Assembly: GCA_900548495.1 (NCBI GenBank)
Contig: URKT01000034.1
Span: forward strand, 1 to 22,561
Direction: 5' to 3'
Source of the DNA: an uncultured Collinsella sp.
GTDB taxonomy: Bacteria; Actinomycetota; Coriobacteriia; Coriobacteriales; Coriobacteriaceae
Length of the DNA stretch: 22,561 nucleotides
Of this stretch, positions 1-7,245 are shown in pieces; position 1 is the first letter of the stretch, and each line of letters starts with the position of its first letter. A model generated the notes under the pieces. That model was not told the origin of the DNA. It was given only the letters and a program-made list of their open reading frames with translations, and ran no database searches. Made by a program: the position numbers and the translations under genes.

Positions 1-48
1 CGAGATCTGCGCATGTCTCGTGGGCTCGGAGATGTGTATAAGAGACAG
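1..48 (+). other. Untrimmed Illumina Nextera adapter (not genomic)
   Basis: Bases 30-48 are the Tn5 mosaic end AGATGTGTATAAGAGACAG, and 15-29 are the Nextera read-2 stem GTCTCGTGGGCTCGG. Before it, 7-14 (CTGCGCAT) sits where the i7 index belongs and matches, from memory, Nextera index N722. Bases 1-6 (CGAGAT) are the end of the P7 primer. The order P7-index-read2-mosaic end is exactly the library adapter, so this is sequencing contamination at the contig edge. Genomic sequence starts at 49. Confidence 0.97.
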
Positions 49-188
49 GGCATGAGCTTAATCGTTACACCCTGGACGGCGTGAACCAGGTTGGGGTGCA
101 GAATCGAGCCGGTACGGGTCCTAAAGGTGACGTGGACGTCATCAAGGAAGATGATCGGCTCGACGCCGTTGACTGCGGTCTCGCTCAT
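49..188 (-). CDS. Peptide ABC transporter ATPase, DppF/OppF type (N-terminus only, cut by contig end)
   Basis: Reading the minus strand from the ATG at 186-188 gives 46 codons that stay open to the adapter junction. The peptide starts MSETAVNGVEPIIFLDDVHV and continues into a beta strand and an HAVQGVTI segment. That is the usual N-terminus of the second ATPase of dipeptide/oligopeptide importers, just before the Walker A loop, which is missing here. The start directly follows the TAG of the upstream permease-ATPase gene (189-191), and a strong Shine-Dalgarno (GGAGGTG, about 6 nt upstream) lies inside that gene's last codons, so the two are probably translationally coupled. The protein would energise import together with the ATPase half of the neighbouring fusion protein. 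The assignment to DppF/OppF rests on position and this short N-terminus. Confidence 0.8.
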
Positions 189-2204
189 CTACATCACCTC
201 CGCGTGAGGGGTCAAACCATTTGCCTTGAGCACCTCGTCGGGGAGCTCGGAATAGAAGTGCTCGGTGCCGGGCACGCGCTTGAAGACCGGACGGGTGTCC
301 AGGCCAATACGCGGATGGCTCGAGCGGGGCGCGAAGCGATCGCCCTTGGGGAAATCGCGCGGACTCGGAACGGCGCCGGGCACCTGGTGCAGGCGGCCCG
401 AACCGCTCTCGATGGACAGAACGGAACCCAGAAGACCGCGGGTGTACTCGTGGATCGGGTTAGTGAGCAGCTCCTTGGTGGGTGCCTGCTCGATAACCTG
501 GCCAGCGTACATAACCGTGATGTTGTGGGCGACCTCGGCGACCAGCGCCAGGTCGTGCGAAACGAAGATCATGGCAAAGCCGAGCTTGGCCTGAAGATCG
601 TTGAGCAGCTTGATGACCTGCTTCTGGACGGTAACGTCCAGAGCGGTCGTGGGTTCGTCGCAGATGACCAGCTTGGGGTCGCGGGTAAGGGCCATAGCGA
701 TCAGGACACGCTGACGCTGGCCGCCGGAAAGCTCGTGCGGATAGCTCTCGAGCGTGCGCTTGGGATCGAGGCCGACGAGCTCCAGGAGCTCCTCGGCGCT
801 GCGGGTTCCGCCGCGCTTGGTGAGCTGCTTCATCTGGGCAGAGATGAGCATGGAGGGGTTGAGCGAGGACAGGGCGTCCTGATAGACCATAGCGATATCG
901 GTACCGCGCAGGCCGAACCACTCCTTCTTGCTCATCTTGAGCAGGTCACGGCCCTCCCAGAGGACCTCGCCGGAAAGGTGCTCGTCCTCATCGGTCAGGC
1001 CCATGATGGCCAGCGTGGTGATGGACTTACCGCAACCGGACTCGCCCACCAGGCCCATGGTCTGACCAGGACGGACGTCAAAGTTGACATGGTCGACGAC
1101 GTTGATATCACCGTGATGCTCAAACTGGATGCAGAAGTCACGGACCGAGAGAATCGGTTCAACAGACTCGTCGGGCACATGGCGATCGTCACGCTTGAGC
1201 TCGACATCGCGCAGGGCGCCAAGGCGAGCGGAGAGGGACTGGGCCTGCTCCTTGTAGGCTCGAACGGGGTCGGAGACCAGCAGGTCGGCCTCGCGACGCT
1301 TGGAGGAATCGGTCGGATCCAGGGCGGCAGAGGGAGCAGCGGCCATGGCGTCGGTAATGCCCTCGGAGAGGATGTTGAGCGCCAGGCAGGTGATCATGAT
1401 GGCCAGGCCCGGGAACAGTGCCTGCCACCAACGGCCGGCGAGCACGCCGCCGCGGGCGTCGGCGAGGATGTTGCCCCAGGTAGCGGTGGGCTCCTGGATA
1501 CCAGCGCCGATGAAGGTCAGCGAGGCCTCGAAGATGATGGCGTCGGCGACCAGGGTAACGGTGAAGACCATGATCGGGGCGATGCAGTTACGCAGAACAT
1601 GCTTGATCAAAATCCACGGAGCCTTGGCGCCGGAAACGATGACCGCGCGAACATAGTCCTCGCCGTACTCGGACACGATGTTGGCGCGCACGATACGGGC
1701 AATCTGCGGAGTGTACATAAAGCCGATGGCGAAGATGATCGACGGCACGGAGTTGCCCAGGATGGAGACAAAGACGGCCGCGAGGGCGATGCCCGGGATG
1801 GACATGATGATGTCCAGGATACGCATGATCGTCTCGGAGACGGCCTTGCGCGAAACCGCTGCAAGGGCGCCCACGACCGAGCCGCAGACCAGAGCCATGG
1901 CGGTGGCGCCAAAGCCGATAATCAGCGAGTAACGACCACCGTAGAGCATACGCGACAGAATGTCGCGACCCTTATCGTCGGTACCGAAGATAAATCCGTT
2001 GCCGGGAGCCTGGCGAGCCGTAAAGATCTCGACCGGGCTATAGGGGGCAAGAAGGGGCGCCAGAATCGCAGTCAGGGCGACCAGCACCAGCACGACGGCG
2101 GCAATCTTAGAAGACAACGTCATCTTCTTCCAGCCACCGAGCTTGAGCCCCTTGGAGGCAGCCTTCTCGAGCTGCTCGGTTTGCTTCTCTCGAATCTTTA
2201 CCAT
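189..2204 (-). CDS. Fused peptide ABC transporter permease-ATPase (DppC + DppD)
   Basis: This 671-aa protein joins two importer subunits. Residues about 35-285 are a DppC-type permease: a first membrane helix near 35-53, the cytoplasmic EAA-type loop near 179-212 that docks the ATPase, and further helices to about 282. After a polar linker (about 285-348) comes a DppD-type ATPase with Walker A GESGCGKS (387-394), signature LSGGQ (492-496), Walker B ending in D516-E517 and switch H550. The C-terminal oligopeptide tail (about 585-650) lacks the cysteines that many DppD/OppD proteins use to bind an Fe-S cluster. The ATG at 2202-2204 lies 3 nt after the permease stop upstream, so translation is probably coupled. 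Such permease-ATPase fusions are known but less common than separate genes. Substrate is probably peptides; nickel or other oligomers cannot be excluded. Confidence 0.93.
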   Translation of the reverse strand: MVKIREKQTEQLEKAASKGLKLGGWKKMTLSSKIAAVVLVLVALTAILAPLLAPYSPVEIFTARQAPGNGFIFGTDDKGRDILSRMLYGGRYSLIIGFGATAMALVCGSVVGALAAVSRKAVSETIMRILDIIMSIPGIALAAVFVSILGNSVPSIIFAIGFMYTPQIARIVRANIVSEYGEDYVRAVIVSGAKAPWILIKHVLRNCIAPIMVFTVTLVADAIIFEASLTFIGAGIQEPTATWGNILADARGGVLAGRWWQALFPGLAIMITCLALNILSEGITDAMAAAPSAALDPTDSSKRREADLLVSDPVRAYKEQAQSLSARLGALRDVELKRDDRHVPDESVEPILSVRDFCIQFEHHGDINVVDHVNFDVRPGQTMGLVGESGCGKSITTLAIMGLTDEDEHLSGEVLWEGRDLLKMSKKEWFGLRGTDIAMVYQDALSSLNPSMLISAQMKQLTKRGGTRSAEELLELVGLDPKRTLESYPHELSGGQRQRVLIAMALTRDPKLVICDEPTTALDVTVQKQVIKLLNDLQAKLGFAMIFVSHDLALVAEVAHNITVMYAGQVIEQAPTKELLTNPIHEYTRGLLGSVLSIESGSGRLHQVPGAVPSPRDFPKGDRFAPRSSHPRIGLDTRPVFKRVPGTEHFYSELPDEVLKANGLTPHAEVM

Positions 2205-2207
2205 AAT

Positions 2208-3164
2208 CTACACCGTCCTGATGCGCGGGTTGATGAGCAGGTAGAGCATGTCAACCACGATGTTGATGATGATGAAGGCAAGAGCAACGACGATAACGAC
2301 GCCCTGAACCAGGTTCGCCTCGTTGCCCTGAACGCCCTGCAGAATCGCAGTGCCCATGCCGGGGAGGTTGAAGATAACCTCGATGACGACGGCGCCGCCC
2401 ATGAGGTAACCGATCTTAAGACCGAGGGTGGTGACCGGGGTGATCAGCGCATTGCGAAGAACGTTGATGCCGACGACGACCTTCTCGGGAACGCCGGCGC
2501 CGCGAGCCATACGGACATAATCCTTGTCGAGCTCCTCGACCATGGCGGTACGCACGATACGAGTCATCTGGCCCGTCAGCGGAAATGCCAAGGCGATAGC
2601 GGGCATGATCATACGTCCCAGATAGCCAACCGGATTCGTGGTGAAGTGAGGCAGAGCACCCGATGCCGGGAGCACCTTAAGGTAGGAAGAGAACAGCAGG
2701 ATCAACAGAACGGCAAGCCAGAACGACGGGGTTGCCAAGCCGGCGATGGAAAAGACGCGGATCACTTGGTCCGGCCATTTGTCGCGATACAGTGCCGCGA
2801 TGACGCCGAGCAAAAACGAAACGACCGCACCGATGGCAAGACCGATGAAGGTCAGCTGCATCGTGACGGGCAGGGCCGTGGAGATGCGCTTGGCAACGGA
2901 GTTGCGAGCAGCACCATAGGTGCCCATGTCGCCATGGATCAAATCGCCCATATAGCGCACGTAGCGCACGGGCCAGGGGTCGTCCAGACCATACTTCTCA
3001 TGGTACTCGGCAACCGCCTCGGGCGAGGCACCGTCACCCAACGCCGTGTAGGCGGGGTCGGTCTTGGAGAACGACATAAGGAAGAACACCAGGACGGTGA
3101 CGCCCAATGCCATGATCGGCAGCGCCACAAGACGCCTTCCAATCAAACGTAGCAAGTTGTTCAC
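2208..3164 (-). CDS. Peptide ABC transporter permease, DppB type
   Basis: This 318-aa integral membrane protein is the DppB half of the translocation channel. Visible features are an N-terminal helix (about 10-30), the periplasm-side loop with GLDDPWPVRYVRYMGDL typical of DppB/OppB, several hydrophobic helices, and the ATPase-contact loop EELDKDYVRMARGAGV. Start choice: the frame is open to a TTG at 3197, but the GTG at 3162-3164 is preceded by AAGGGGAGA at good spacing and gives the normal DppB N-terminus (MNNLLRLIGRRL). It follows the binding-protein gene after a 157-bp spacer with two hairpins and is 3 nt from the fused permease-ATPase downstream, so it is part of the same importer operon. 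Confidence 0.93.
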   Translation of the reverse strand: MNNLLRLIGRRLVALPIMALGVTVLVFFLMSFSKTDPAYTALGDGASPEAVAEYHEKYGLDDPWPVRYVRYMGDLIHGDMGTYGAARNSVAKRISTALPVTMQLTFIGLAIGAVVSFLLGVIAALYRDKWPDQVIRVFSIAGLATPSFWLAVLLILLFSSYLKVLPASGALPHFTTNPVGYLGRMIMPAIALAFPLTGQMTRIVRTAMVEELDKDYVRMARGAGVPEKVVVGINVLRNALITPVTTLGLKIGYLMGGAVVIEVIFNLPGMGTAILQGVQGNEANLVQGVVIVVALAFIIINIVVDMLYLLINPRIRTV

Positions 3165-3204
3165 GTTCTCTCCCCTTTCTTTTGTCGGTAGGACCAACTG
3201 GTAT

Positions 3205-3222
3205 ATGAGTACGGGTACTCAT
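3205..3222 (-). repeat. Perfect inverted repeat (ATGAGTA/TACTCAT, 4-nt loop)
   Basis: ATGAGTA (3205-3211) and TACTCAT (3216-3222) form a perfect 7-bp stem with a CGGG loop, about 40 nt upstream of the dppB-type GTG start. On the message it would follow the larger hairpin at 3226-3259. It may stabilise or limit the mRNA segment, or act as an operator; the sequence alone does not decide. Confidence 0.5.
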
Positions 3223-3225
3223 TAC

Positions 3226-3259
3226 AAGACCCGAGCGACATCGTTGCCGCCCGGGTCTT
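3226..3259 (-). terminator. Intercistronic hairpin after the binding-protein gene (partial terminator or mRNA stabiliser)
   Basis: AAGACCCG (3226-3233) pairs with CGGGTCTT (3252-3259), one mismatch follows, then three more pairs (GCG, 3235-3237, with CGC, 3248-3250), closing a 10-nt loop. It lies about 60 nt after the stop of the substrate-binding protein and before the permease genes. On the minus strand the U-tract after it is weak (TGTAAT), so full termination is unlikely. Such hairpins often let binding protein accumulate above permease levels. Confidence 0.55.
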
Positions 3260-3321
3260 TGTTTCAACTATGAGGATACGGCCCCAATGACCGACATCCT
3301 GCATACAGACTCAAGCGAGTC

Positions 3322-4935
3322 TTACGCCTTGACGGTCGCAACGCCCCTGAAGGACATGCTCGTCGTGCCGATGCCCTTGAAGCCATCGAGGGCCTCGCCG
3401 TTGGGCGCAGTGGACGGATCGTCCCAGGAAGCGGAGACGGTCTTGACGTGGACAACGGGGTACAGAACGGCGTTGTCGGCAATGATGTTGAAGCACTCGT
3501 TCCACTTCTTCTGCTGCTCGTCGCCCTCGGCGGCAAGAGCCTCGTCCATGAGACTGTGGAGCTTCTGCCACTCAGCGGACTCCTTCCACGGGCAACGGGT
3601 CTGCATCCAGACGTTGTCGCCGTACCACCAGTTGAGCAGCAGGTCGGGGTCGGCGCCGAAGCAGGAAGGATCGCCAGGGGCAAGGAGGATATCGTAGGCC
3701 TCGCCGCCGTCGATGGCAGCGTAGGTGGCCGGCGAGGTATCGGTCTGGATGGTCACATCGAAGCCGAGAGCGTCGAGGTCGTTCTTGACCTGGGCGGCCA
3801 TGCCCTTAATCTGCTCGTTGTCGGTGGTGCGCAGGGTGATGGCACCCGGGGTGATGCCAGACTCCTCGATGAGCTTCTTAGCCTTCTTGGCGTCGGTCTT
3901 GTACACCGTGGAAGCCTCATGATAGTTGGTGAAGCTCTTGGGCAGGTAGCAGCTGGCAGCGGTGGCAAGGCCGGCGAAGGTGTTGCTGACCATCTTCTCG
4001 GTGTCGAGCGCATACATGACAGCCTGACGGACCTTGACGTTGTTCCAAGGCTCCTTGGCGACGTTGAACATGATGAAGCGGGTGCCGAAACCCTGAACGT
4101 TATCGATCTTGCAGCCGGCGCTCTCAAGCTGGTCGACGGCGTCAGCGGTAACGAGCTCCATAACGAGCGTGGAGCCCTCCTGCTGAGCGGTAACGCGAGC
4201 GGTGGGGTCGGTCAGGATGCTGTACTGGATCTTCTTATCCTCGGCAGCATACTCACCGTTGTACTCAGGATTGGGAACCAGGGTAATCTCGGTATCGGAG
4301 ATAGAGTCGTACATCCAGGGGCCGGAGCCGATCGGCTGCTTGGCGCGATCCTCCTCGGTCTGGGTGGCCGGGGTAACGCGGACGATGGCCAGACGATCCT
4401 TGAGCAGGGAGAAGTTGGGGACCTTGGTCTTGACCGTCACGGTGCTGGCGTCCTTGGCCTCGATGGACTCGAAGGGCTGGAAGAACGGAGCATAGGTAGC
4501 GGAAGCGGCGCAAGCGGTGTAGGAGGCAACGACATCGTCAGCGGTGACCTCGGTGCCATCGGAGAACTTGGCGCCCTTGCGGATGGTGACCTCGAAAGTG
4601 GTGTCGTCCACGGACTTAGGATCGTCGGTGGCGAGCTCGTTGAAGGTGCTGTAGTCGTGGTAATCGATGCCGTAGAGGCCCTCGACGACGTGCCAGTTAG
4701 CACCCAGGCCCACAGCGGAGCCGGTGCTGGCGGGATCGAAGCTGGACGGAGCGTAAGCGGAACCAGCGGTGATCACGCCGCCGCCACGGTTGGCGGAATC
4801 GGTGGAACCGGAAGCGGAACCCTCGTCGCTAGAGCTGCCACCGCAGCCGGTGAGACCAAGCCCTGCGACAGCAGCGACGCTGCCGGTGAGGCCGAGGAAC
4901 GAACGCCTGGACATACCCTTGTTGATGATGGCCAT
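3322..4935 (-). CDS. Peptide ABC transporter substrate-binding lipoprotein (SBP_bac_5 / DppA family)
   Basis: This 537-aa exported lipoprotein captures substrate for the importer encoded downstream. The N-terminus has a twin-arginine-like motif SRRSFLG (residues 9-15), a hydrophobic stretch, and a lipobox LTGC with the acylated Cys31, followed by a Ser/Gly-rich linker. The rest is an SBP_bac_5 fold, visible in segments such as DPKSVDDTTFEVTIRKGAKF and PIGSGPWMYDS. Start choice: the frame extends to a TTG at 4950, but the ATG at 4933-4935 has AGGAGA 5 nt upstream and gives a normal signal peptide. It is the first gene of the operon and is preceded by a long, structured non-coding region. Peptide specificity is inferred from family and partners, not shown. 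Confidence 0.93.
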   Translation of the reverse strand: MAIINKGMSRRSFLGLTGSVAAVAGLGLTGCGGSSSDEGSASGSTDSANRGGGVITAGSAYAPSSFDPASTGSAVGLGANWHVVEGLYGIDYHDYSTFNELATDDPKSVDDTTFEVTIRKGAKFSDGTEVTADDVVASYTACAASATYAPFFQPFESIEAKDASTVTVKTKVPNFSLLKDRLAIVRVTPATQTEEDRAKQPIGSGPWMYDSISDTEITLVPNPEYNGEYAAEDKKIQYSILTDPTARVTAQQEGSTLVMELVTADAVDQLESAGCKIDNVQGFGTRFIMFNVAKEPWNNVKVRQAVMYALDTEKMVSNTFAGLATAASCYLPKSFTNYHEASTVYKTDAKKAKKLIEESGITPGAITLRTTDNEQIKGMAAQVKNDLDALGFDVTIQTDTSPATYAAIDGGEAYDILLAPGDPSCFGADPDLLLNWWYGDNVWMQTRCPWKESAEWQKLHSLMDEALAAEGDEQQKKWNECFNIIADNAVLYPVVHVKTVSASWDDPSTAPNGEALDGFKGIGTTSMSFRGVATVKA

Positions 4936-5053
4936 GTCTTCTCCTATCAATAGAGAATCTTACTCGGGAGCACCTAGACTTGCCCCCGCGCAACTTGCGG
5001 ACGATATATACCTTACCTACCGACGAACCCAACTGAGGTGCCGCGCTCGGCGA

Positions 5054-5136
5054 CCGATACATACATACGCTTGAACGGTATTTACTACCGTTCACCGAAT
5101 TCGTTGACAAACGATTCGCCAGACAGTATGTATCGG
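5054..5136 (-). promoter_or_regulatory. Nested inverted repeats; candidate three-way-junction leader RNA or compound operator
   Basis: An 11-bp perfect inverted repeat, CCGATACATAC (5054-5064) and GTATGTATCGG (5126-5136), encloses two further hairpins: GAACGGTA (5073-5080) with TACCGTTC (5086-5093), and a 9-bp stem with one bulge (5096-5105 with 5110-5118). Unpaired joints are 8, 2 and 7 nt. Four more outer pairs (CTCG 5046-5049 with CGAG 5137-5140) are possible across a bulge. As RNA this is a compact three-way junction about 120 nt before the binding-protein start; as DNA it would be a set of stacked operators. I do not recognise a known riboswitch or T-box in it. Confidence 0.45.
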
Positions 5137-5167
5137 CGAGGTGAGATATCAGTCTTCGTCAACCCGC

Positions 5168-5199
5168 AGGATAGCAGGGTTTTCGCTTGGGTTAGTCAA
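5168..5199 (-). promoter_or_regulatory. Candidate promoter for the importer operon
   Basis: On the minus strand TTGACT (5194-5199) is followed after 20 nt by TATCCT (5168-5173) with a TG one base upstream, an extended -10. The long spacer is a weakness, partly offset by the extended -10. It would start a leader of about 225 nt containing the nested repeats. A competing candidate is TTGTCA (5105-5110) with TAGTAA (5082-5087), which would place the central palindrome over the -10. Confidence 0.3.
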
Positions 5200-5298
5200 A
5201 CGTTTTAGCGTTAATAAAACCCGAAACCAGCAGGCAATCATGGCGAAATAAATGGTTGAAAATCGCGCAATCATGTATATCAGTTGTTTGGCTCGTGT

Positions 5299-7245
5299 TT
5301 AGCTATCGGAATGGCCAGCCGCCGCCTCGGCGCGCTCGGCATTCCATGCAACGAGCGCCTCGTGGACCGCCTTGGCAACATCGGCAGGTATGCCGCGAAC
5401 TTCCGCGATCTCTTGCTCGCTCGCCGCGCGCAAACGCTTCATCGAGCCAAAATGGCGCATAAGGGCACGTTTTCTGGTGGGTCCCACGCCTGGAACGTCA
5501 TCGAGTACCGAAACCGTCATGGCTTTATCGCGCAACTCGCGATGGAACGTGATGGCAAAACGGTGCGATTCATCGCGAACCTGTTTAATTAGATAGAGCG
5601 AAGCAGACCCGGTCGGCAGCACGACGGGAGTCTCGTCCCAAGGCACGAAAACTTCCTCATCGGCCTTCGCCAAGCCACAAACCGGTATATCGAGCCCAAG
5701 AGCCTCAAGTTGCTTGATCGCAGCGGTCAATTGCGGCTTACCGCCATCGACAACGAGCAAATCGGGGCGCGAGCCAAAGCGCTCGTCGACCATGCGCTCG
5801 GGAGCATAGCGTCGTCCCAAAACCTCGGACATCGACACGAAGTCGTTTGCCTCGTCCAATTCGGCCTGAATTTTAAAACGACGGTACTGGCTCTTGTCGG
5901 CGCGTCCGTTGGTAAACACCACCATCGAGGCGACCGTAAAGGTTCCATGCAGCGTCGAGATATCGAAGCACTCGATACGCATCGGCGGCGCCGGCAGCGC
6001 CAGCGCGCTTTCGAGCTCCAGGAGCGCTTGATTGGTGCGGTCGTCAGCGTACCCCGTTCGCATCATGTAGCGCATGAGGGCATGGCGCGCATTTTTGGAT
6101 GCCATATCGAGCAAACGGTGCTTTTCGCCACGCTGCGGCCTATGGAGATGGCAGGAACGCTCGCGCTTGCCTGCAAGCCACTCCCCCAGCGCCTCCGCAT
6201 CCTCAAGCTCGACAGAGAGGTTTATCTCAGCTGGAATATCAGCCGTCTCGTCGTAATAGCGCTTAAGAAAGCCCGATTGAAGTTCCTCTTCGTCGACATC
6301 CAAACCCTTATCGAGAATAAACTCGCAGGTTCGAACCGTTCGACCCTCACGCACGACAAAGACGCAAGCGGCGGAGATGGTCTCCTCGCGATAGAAACCG
6401 ATGACATCGATATCGACACTGGAGGGAAAAACGACTTGCTGACGGTCGTCCAGACCCCTGATGACCTCCAAACGACGTTTGACGCGTGCCGCGCGCTCAA
6501 AGTCGAGCGCCTCGGCGGCATCCGTCATCTCGGAGGTCAGCTCATCGACGACATCCTTGCGATGGCCCGACAAAAAGCGCTCGACACGCTTGACGTTCTT
6601 GGCATAGTCCGTAGGAGAAATCGCGCCGACACACGCACCTGGGCCGCGCCCGACATGGTAGTCGAAGCAGGGACGCCCGTTTTGCGCGCAAATCATATTG
6701 ACGATGTCTTCCTCGCCCTTGTGGGACTCGACGATACGACGACAACGACGCCACTCCGCACAAGAAGCCGAGCAGATCGGGATCACCTTGCGCAGCGTGT
6801 CAATGGTCTCACGCGCCGCGCGGCTATCGGTATAGGGACCAAAATAACGCGTTCCCGGCTTATGACGCTCGCGCGTGTATTTGATAGCGGGATACAGGTC
6901 GCCCTTTGTAATGGCGATAAAGGGGTAGCTCTTGTCATCCTTGAGGTCGACGTTAAAGTACGGATGGTACTGACCAATCAAATTGCGCTCGAGCACCAAC
7001 GCCTCGTGCTCGGTCTCCACCACGATATAGTCAAAGCTCGCCACCAGCTGCATCATCAGCGGGATCTTTTGACGCTCATCCTGCAGTGTCACGTACTGGC
7101 GCATACGGGAACGCAGGTTTTTTGCCTTGCCAACGTAGATGACATCGCCCTTGGCATCTTTCCAAAGGTAACATCCGGGCTGCGTGGGAACGCGCGAAAC
7201 CTGCTCGGCGAGTGTTGGAATGTTGTCGTGACCGGCCACACGCAC
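5299..7245 (-). CDS. uvrC: UvrABC excinuclease subunit C
   Basis: This 648-aa nuclease makes both incisions in nucleotide excision repair. The N-terminal GIY-YIG domain shows GCY (24-26), VIYVGKAKNL (35-44), R47, E86 and N88. A UVR domain that contacts UvrB spans about 235-265. The RNase H-like domain has D428 (ECFDIS), D468, D500 (VVDGGKPQ) and H561 (DESHRF), followed by helix-hairpin-helix motifs at about 580-630. The cysteine region is unusual: RPC193 and C205 are present, but the third family cysteine (GRC in E. coli) is Gly201, and extra cysteines occur at 158, 162, 168 and 186. Start: GTG at 7243-7245, directly after the murJ TAG; a GTG two codons later is an alternative. Translation is probably coupled to murJ. 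Confidence 0.97.
   Translation of the reverse strand: MRVAGHDNIPTLAEQVSRVPTQPGCYLWKDAKGDVIYVGKAKNLRSRMRQYVTLQDERQKIPLMMQLVASFDYIVVETEHEALVLERNLIGQYHPYFNVDLKDDKSYPFIAITKGDLYPAIKYTRERHKPGTRYFGPYTDSRAARETIDTLRKVIPICSASCAEWRRCRRIVESHKGEEDIVNMICAQNGRPCFDYHVGRGPGACVGAISPTDYAKNVKRVERFLSGHRKDVVDELTSEMTDAAEALDFERAARVKRRLEVIRGLDDRQQVVFPSSVDIDVIGFYREETISAACVFVVREGRTVRTCEFILDKGLDVDEEELQSGFLKRYYDETADIPAEINLSVELEDAEALGEWLAGKRERSCHLHRPQRGEKHRLLDMASKNARHALMRYMMRTGYADDRTNQALLELESALALPAPPMRIECFDISTLHGTFTVASMVVFTNGRADKSQYRRFKIQAELDEANDFVSMSEVLGRRYAPERMVDERFGSRPDLLVVDGGKPQLTAAIKQLEALGLDIPVCGLAKADEEVFVPWDETPVVLPTGSASLYLIKQVRDESHRFAITFHRELRDKAMTVSVLDDVPGVGPTRKRALMRHFGSMKRLRAASEQEIAEVRGIPADVAKAVHEALVAWNAERAEAAAGHSDS

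Larger units (their letters stand above)
4936..5298 (-). promoter_or_regulatory. 363-bp non-coding region upstream of the peptide importer operon
   Basis: I see no gene here. It lies between the stop of uvrC and the start of the binding protein, both on the minus strand, so it holds the end of one transcript and the promoter and leader of the next. Contents: a candidate extended -10 promoter (5168-5199), a nested inverted-repeat cluster (5054-5136), and a hairpin near the start codon whose arms are 4966-4972 and 4981-4987 (7 bp with one G-U pair). No convincing U-tract terminator for uvrC was found. Confidence 0.6.

Noticed and set aside
81..3152. A 1023-codon open frame on the plus strand, antisense to the ABC permease and ATPase genes
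   Set aside because: It is made of low-complexity Gly/Asp/His/Arg-rich sequence, has no domain, and mirrors two clear genes on the other strand. Long antisense frames are common in GC-rich DNA with strong codon bias.
3448..4953. A 501-codon plus-strand open frame opposite the substrate-binding protein gene
   Set aside because: Gly/Val/Leu-rich shadow of a well supported lipoprotein gene; no ribosome site and no recognisable motif.
5104..5132. Plus-strand TTGACA with TATGTA 17 nt downstream
   Set aside because: The -35 is perfect but the -10 matches only three of six, it falls inside the nested repeats, and no plus-strand gene follows; an antisense RNA to uvrC is possible but unsupported.
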